Source: Ophthalmolycus amberensis
Taxonomy: Eukaryota; Chordata; Actinopteri; Perciformes; Zoarcidae
Length of the DNA stretch: 64,000 nt
NCBI GenBank assembly: GCA_024529925.1
Contig: JAFEUB010001215.1
Coordinates: 372,001 to 436,000, forward strand
Direction: 5' to 3'
The translations under genes were made by a program, and so were the position numbers. Positions 61,801-64,000 of this stretch are shown one piece after another. The notes below the pieces were generated by a model. It searched no databases, was not told where the DNA came from, and saw only the letters and a program-made list of their open reading frames with translations. Positions within the stretch are counted from its first letter, which is position 1, and each line of letters begins with the position of its first letter.

Positions 61801-63427
61801 GCAGACGGTGAAACAAAGTGATCGTGCGAAAAGGCCAAATGTTAAGACGGCCTCTGGGGAGCAAGCCTGCACAGCTGAGAAAGTTCAACGGCCTGAATGT
61901 TAAACGAATAAATAACACTCTATGTAAATGATATCTAACCAAAAATGTTATTACAAATAACTAACATCTTATTACACTTTTGAGATCAGTTTGGCAAAAC
62001 GTTTATGTGGTGTGCATATATATTACAAAAGTCTTTCCCCCCGTTTACCTCAGACTTAAGGCGCCTGGAGCGTCTCTCAGGCAGAAGCCGCTCTTTAGTC
62101 TGCATCCCATCGCCCTCGCCATCTTTTTCCTCCTCCTCATCTAGCTCATCTTCCTCCTCTGCGTCCTCACCGACTCCCTCATCCACCTCTTCTTCATCGT
62201 CTCCTTCCTCGTATAGCCGCTGGATGCCCTGGTTGGAGAAAGGAGCGGAGTGAAAACAAGTTGGGTTTTCGAAAGCATTTTTCAAAAATCGGTCCTTGGA
62301 AGGTTTTAGTATTACTGTGACATTATGTGTGTGATTTGGTTAGGCGGTTTTGGTCAATATGCCATAGTATAAAACAATTCTAGACTGAATATTCAGAGGG
62401 ACACTGAGCCCAAAAAAAAAAGTGCTCAATAAAAATAAAACGACGGAATATAATCCCCCACACAGACTGTGTTAGCTTCTGTTAAATGAGCAGCACTCAC
62501 AGTCAGCGTGGCCCCAGACTGGAAGAGTTCATATGGGTAGAGGATCCTCTCATAGTGGGAGCGCAGCAGTGAGCCGGTGCCTTTCCCCGCTGGGAAGCCC
62601 ATCCTGCTGGCCACTTTGGACCACCTCTTCTCCTTACACGCAGTCTCAAAACCGCCCTCTGAGGACACGATCTGAAAACACACAGGTGTCCAGAGGAGCA
62701 TTTTTACTAACGTTAAGGACAAAAGCAACACTTAGATTAACAGCCAAGTGCAAAACCAAAAGTTAAAAGACACAGGAAATGGGCTAAAAAAAGAAGAAAA
62801 GGAAAAGAAATTGATCTAATTTTACCTTGCTGAGCTGATAGAGGTCCAGCACTTTTTTCTCCACATGAGGAAATCGGGTCTTGGATCCCTGCAGCTCCCA
62901 GAACTTTGCAATTTGATCCAGAAAGTTGAGCTTAACCCGAGTGAGGGCCTGGACAGACAGGAGAGAGAGAGCACAGAGGACTCTAAATGCAGCCCACTGT
63001 TCTGCTCTCACGAACACTGAACACCTCGGGCACAATGACATTTGAATGGCTGCACACGGATACACGACCATACCGTGAAAACCTGTCCTGCTGCTCTTGC
63101 ACTACACTCTTCATATGTTAAATAACATAAAAAAGGAATACAAGGCTTGAAAAAAACTCACACATCTCAACAGGTGCAAGACAGAAGACACTGTAGGTGG
63201 AGTCTGCATAGTTCTATCCAAGGTGTACGTAGCATAATGTGTTAAAATAATACCAAACACATGTCGTTCTGAATGTTATTCATGAAGCAGCGCTGGGCGA
63301 CATACCTTCACTCAAGTATTATTGTGATGCAACTTCTTAGCAAACTCACCTCAAGCTCATTCAGTCTTTGTACTCGAGGAGTGAAGTGGAAGTTGCGTAC
63401 ATCACAGGCAAAGGGAGGCTGCCAGTC
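52200..63427 (-). CDS. kdm5a: KDM5A (JARID1A/RBP2) histone H3K4 demethylase, 5' end missing (28 exons visible)
   Basis: Nuclear Fe(II)/2-oxoglutarate JmjC demethylase of H3K4me3/me2, a retinoblastoma-binding protein. Exons: 63427-63350, 62948-62826, 62671-62501, 62228-62049, 61781-61703, 61613-61522, 61417-61259, 61148-61029, 60873-60715, 60449-60268, 60159-59997, 59886-59767, 59660-59466, 59249-59068, 58909-58785, 58688-58538, 58362-58242, 58065-57889, 57789-57611, 57532-57394, 57218-57039, 56940-56380, 56274-56116, 55754-55626, 55542-55395, 55195-54975, 54758-54285, 52535-52200; 5103 nt, 1700 aa. Order: ARID, acidic linker, PHD1, JmjC, C5HC2 finger, PLU-1 helical region, PHD2, LFCDE motif, Lys-rich region, PHD3. 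The JmjN exon lies beyond base 64000. EAFGFEQAVREYSLQSFGEM and PHD3 mark KDM5A rather than KDM5B/C; PHD3 and the downstream SLC6A13-like gene support this. One intron has a GC donor (58241). The tail after PHD3 is longer than in human and Glu-rich. Confidence 0.96.
52840..52880. repeat. (TA)n-rich microsatellite
   Basis: Imperfect TA/CATA units in the last KDM5A intron. Confidence 0.85.
55504..55518 (-). other. kdm5a: KDM5A LxCxE pocket-protein binding motif
   Basis: Codons for Leu-Phe-Cys-Asp-Glu occur in the context YLFCDEEIPVKSEEVV, the same LFCDE by which human KDM5A (RBP2) was found to bind retinoblastoma protein. Confidence 0.88.
55774..55816. repeat. (CA)n microsatellite
   Basis: About 21 units; TG repeats on the coding strand, ending about 20 bases before the acceptor of the KDM5A exon at 55754. 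Confidence 0.95.
56380..56940 (-). other. kdm5a: KDM5A exon with PHD2
   Basis: This long exon (187 codons) encodes a basic stretch, then CLCRKTASGFMLQCELCKDW, FHGACVPLPK and FLCPLC. This is the PHD2 ligand set of KDM5A. Confidence 0.9.
59068..59249 (-). other. kdm5a: KDM5A C5HC2 zinc finger exon
   Basis: The frame reads CHKCKTTCFLSALTCSC, then LVCLNH and LCDCPLGNKC, matching the C5HC2 finger that follows the JmjC domain in KDM5 proteins. Confidence 0.92.
59767..60449 (-). other. kdm5a: KDM5A JmjC catalytic domain core exons
   Basis: Three exons carry the core. CWHIEDHWSYSINFLHW supplies the first His and the Glu of the Fe(II) triad. GEPKTWYGVP and HQLVTIMNPN follow. [20 protein letters not shown] supplies the distal His. 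All catalytic residues are intact. Confidence 0.94.
61259..61417 (-). other. kdm5a: KDM5A PHD1 finger exon
   Basis: The single exon encodes CLVCGRGDEEDRLLLCDGCD followed by SYHTFCLIPPL and WRCPKC, the full C4HC3 ligand set. PHD1 of KDM5A binds the unmodified H3 tail and stimulates the demethylase. Confidence 0.93.
62049..62228 (-). other. kdm5a: KDM5A acidic linker exon between ARID and PHD1
   Basis: A 60-codon exon in frame with both neighbours. About half of its first 40 residues are Glu or Asp (EEGDDEEEVDEGVGEDAEEE), and it then turns basic (PERRSRRLKSE). The human KDM5A linker at this place is not similarly acidic. Confidence 0.85.
62501..63427 (-). other. kdm5a: KDM5A ARID DNA-binding domain exons
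   Basis: Three exons encode DWQPPFACDVRNFHFTPRVQ, LNFLDQIAKFWELQGSK and GKGTGSLLRSHYERILYPYE. These are the helices and the SHYERILYPYE signature of the KDM5 ARID domain. The JmjN half that precedes it is outside the window. Confidence 0.92.
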
Positions 63428-64000
63428 CTGACAGACAAGAAAATAAGAGAACTCATCCTCAATCAATGAGGAAACGACGCAACAACACTGCAACTTGGAA
63501 CAAAGTGTTTTTTAAAGAAAGTTAACATGAGCAGAGCCTAATACGTTCTAACTATTCATTACACAATAATCACAGTCAAAGTGCAGTTTTCAGCCTGTTT
63601 TTACAGGAACACATCTGCATAAATAATGACCACTTAAAGCTATTATTTTCTATGTGTAATTACGTCTGTCCTGAAAGAGTATCGGTGCTTTGCTGGCCAC
63701 ATAAGACACACCGTAAGATTTAAAAAAGGTCCTAAAAAATGTAAATGCACTCGAATGATTGCTCGTGATTAGATATAACTACAGTATAAATGTTGGTTTA
63801 TATTGTGAAAGGAGCCACGGGCCCGCATGTAGCCCAATGTCGCATCTTCGCAGCGAACAATAACAATCACTGTGCTGTAACTTAAGCTAGCGATGAAGAA
63901 AACAAAAACAAAGGAATTGTGACCGAAAACTGTTTAATCTATTTCGCCTGTACACAACTTTTCTGGATAATACAGAAAAAAACAAAGTTTACCGAAGTAC
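63428..64000 (-). other. kdm5a: KDM5A intron reaching the window edge
   Basis: AT-rich DNA upstream of the ARID exon acceptor (63428-63429 on the - strand). The JmjN-encoding first exon is not found here and must lie beyond base 64000. Confidence 0.7.

Noticed and set aside
1..64000. let-7i microRNA, which lies near this block in mammals
   Set aside because: The TGAGGTAGTAG seed and its complement were not found when reading the window.
1..64000. CRISPR arrays, phage or operon-like systems
   Set aside because: All tandem repeats are simple microsatellites or minisatellites, and all genes are spliced vertebrate genes.

Overview
This is vertebrate nuclear DNA, almost certainly from a teleost fish and probably a percomorph. 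All the genes are split into short exons with GT-AG introns. The proteins they encode match vertebrate PPM1H, USP15, a GABA-transporter-type SLC6 (SLC6A13-like) and KDM5A over their whole visible lengths. Introns are compact and full of CA/GT arrays and long G or C homopolymers. Several interspersed repeats resemble families common in fish. There is no operon, phage, CRISPR array or other prokaryotic feature.

Layout: 1-2780 is AT-rich DNA without a recognisable gene. PPM1H lies on the + strand (coding exons 3083-17484, 3' UTR to about 20830). An intergenic stretch of about 3 kb follows. USP15 lies on the - strand (3' UTR from about 23900, coding exons 26298-41490), so PPM1H and USP15 are tail to tail. 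A short spacer separates the USP15 promoter from the SLC6A13-like gene on the - strand (coding 42671-49849). Next comes about 1.6 kb with clustered C homopolymers, then KDM5A on the - strand (3' end about 51500, coding 52200-63427). The KDM5A 5' exon with JmjN lies beyond base 64000.

I assembled exon structures by hand from splice sites and protein similarity. Reading-frame arithmetic closes exactly for USP15 (3162 nt, 1053 aa), the SLC6 gene (1836 nt, 611 aa) and the visible part of KDM5A (5103 nt, 1700 aa). PPM1H is one base too long (1564 nt). An extra A in exon 9 at 16586 breaks the frame just before the C-terminal metal-binding segment. This is either an assembly error or a real lesion.

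The four genes do not form one pathway. PPM1H is a Rab-directed PP2C-type phosphatase, USP15 a deubiquitinase, SLC6A13 a Na+/Cl- coupled GABA/taurine-class transporter, and KDM5A an H3K4 demethylase. The arrangement is of synteny interest. From memory of the human map, KDM5A-SLC6A13 is a pair on 12p and USP15-(MON2)-PPM1H a block on 12q; here they are contiguous and MON2 is absent between USP15 and PPM1H. The most notable protein-level oddities are a Ser in place of the family's Glu at a substrate-site position in TM1 of the SLC6 gene, and acidic low-complexity expansions in both USP15 and KDM5A. I found no convincing evidence of a wholly new biological system.
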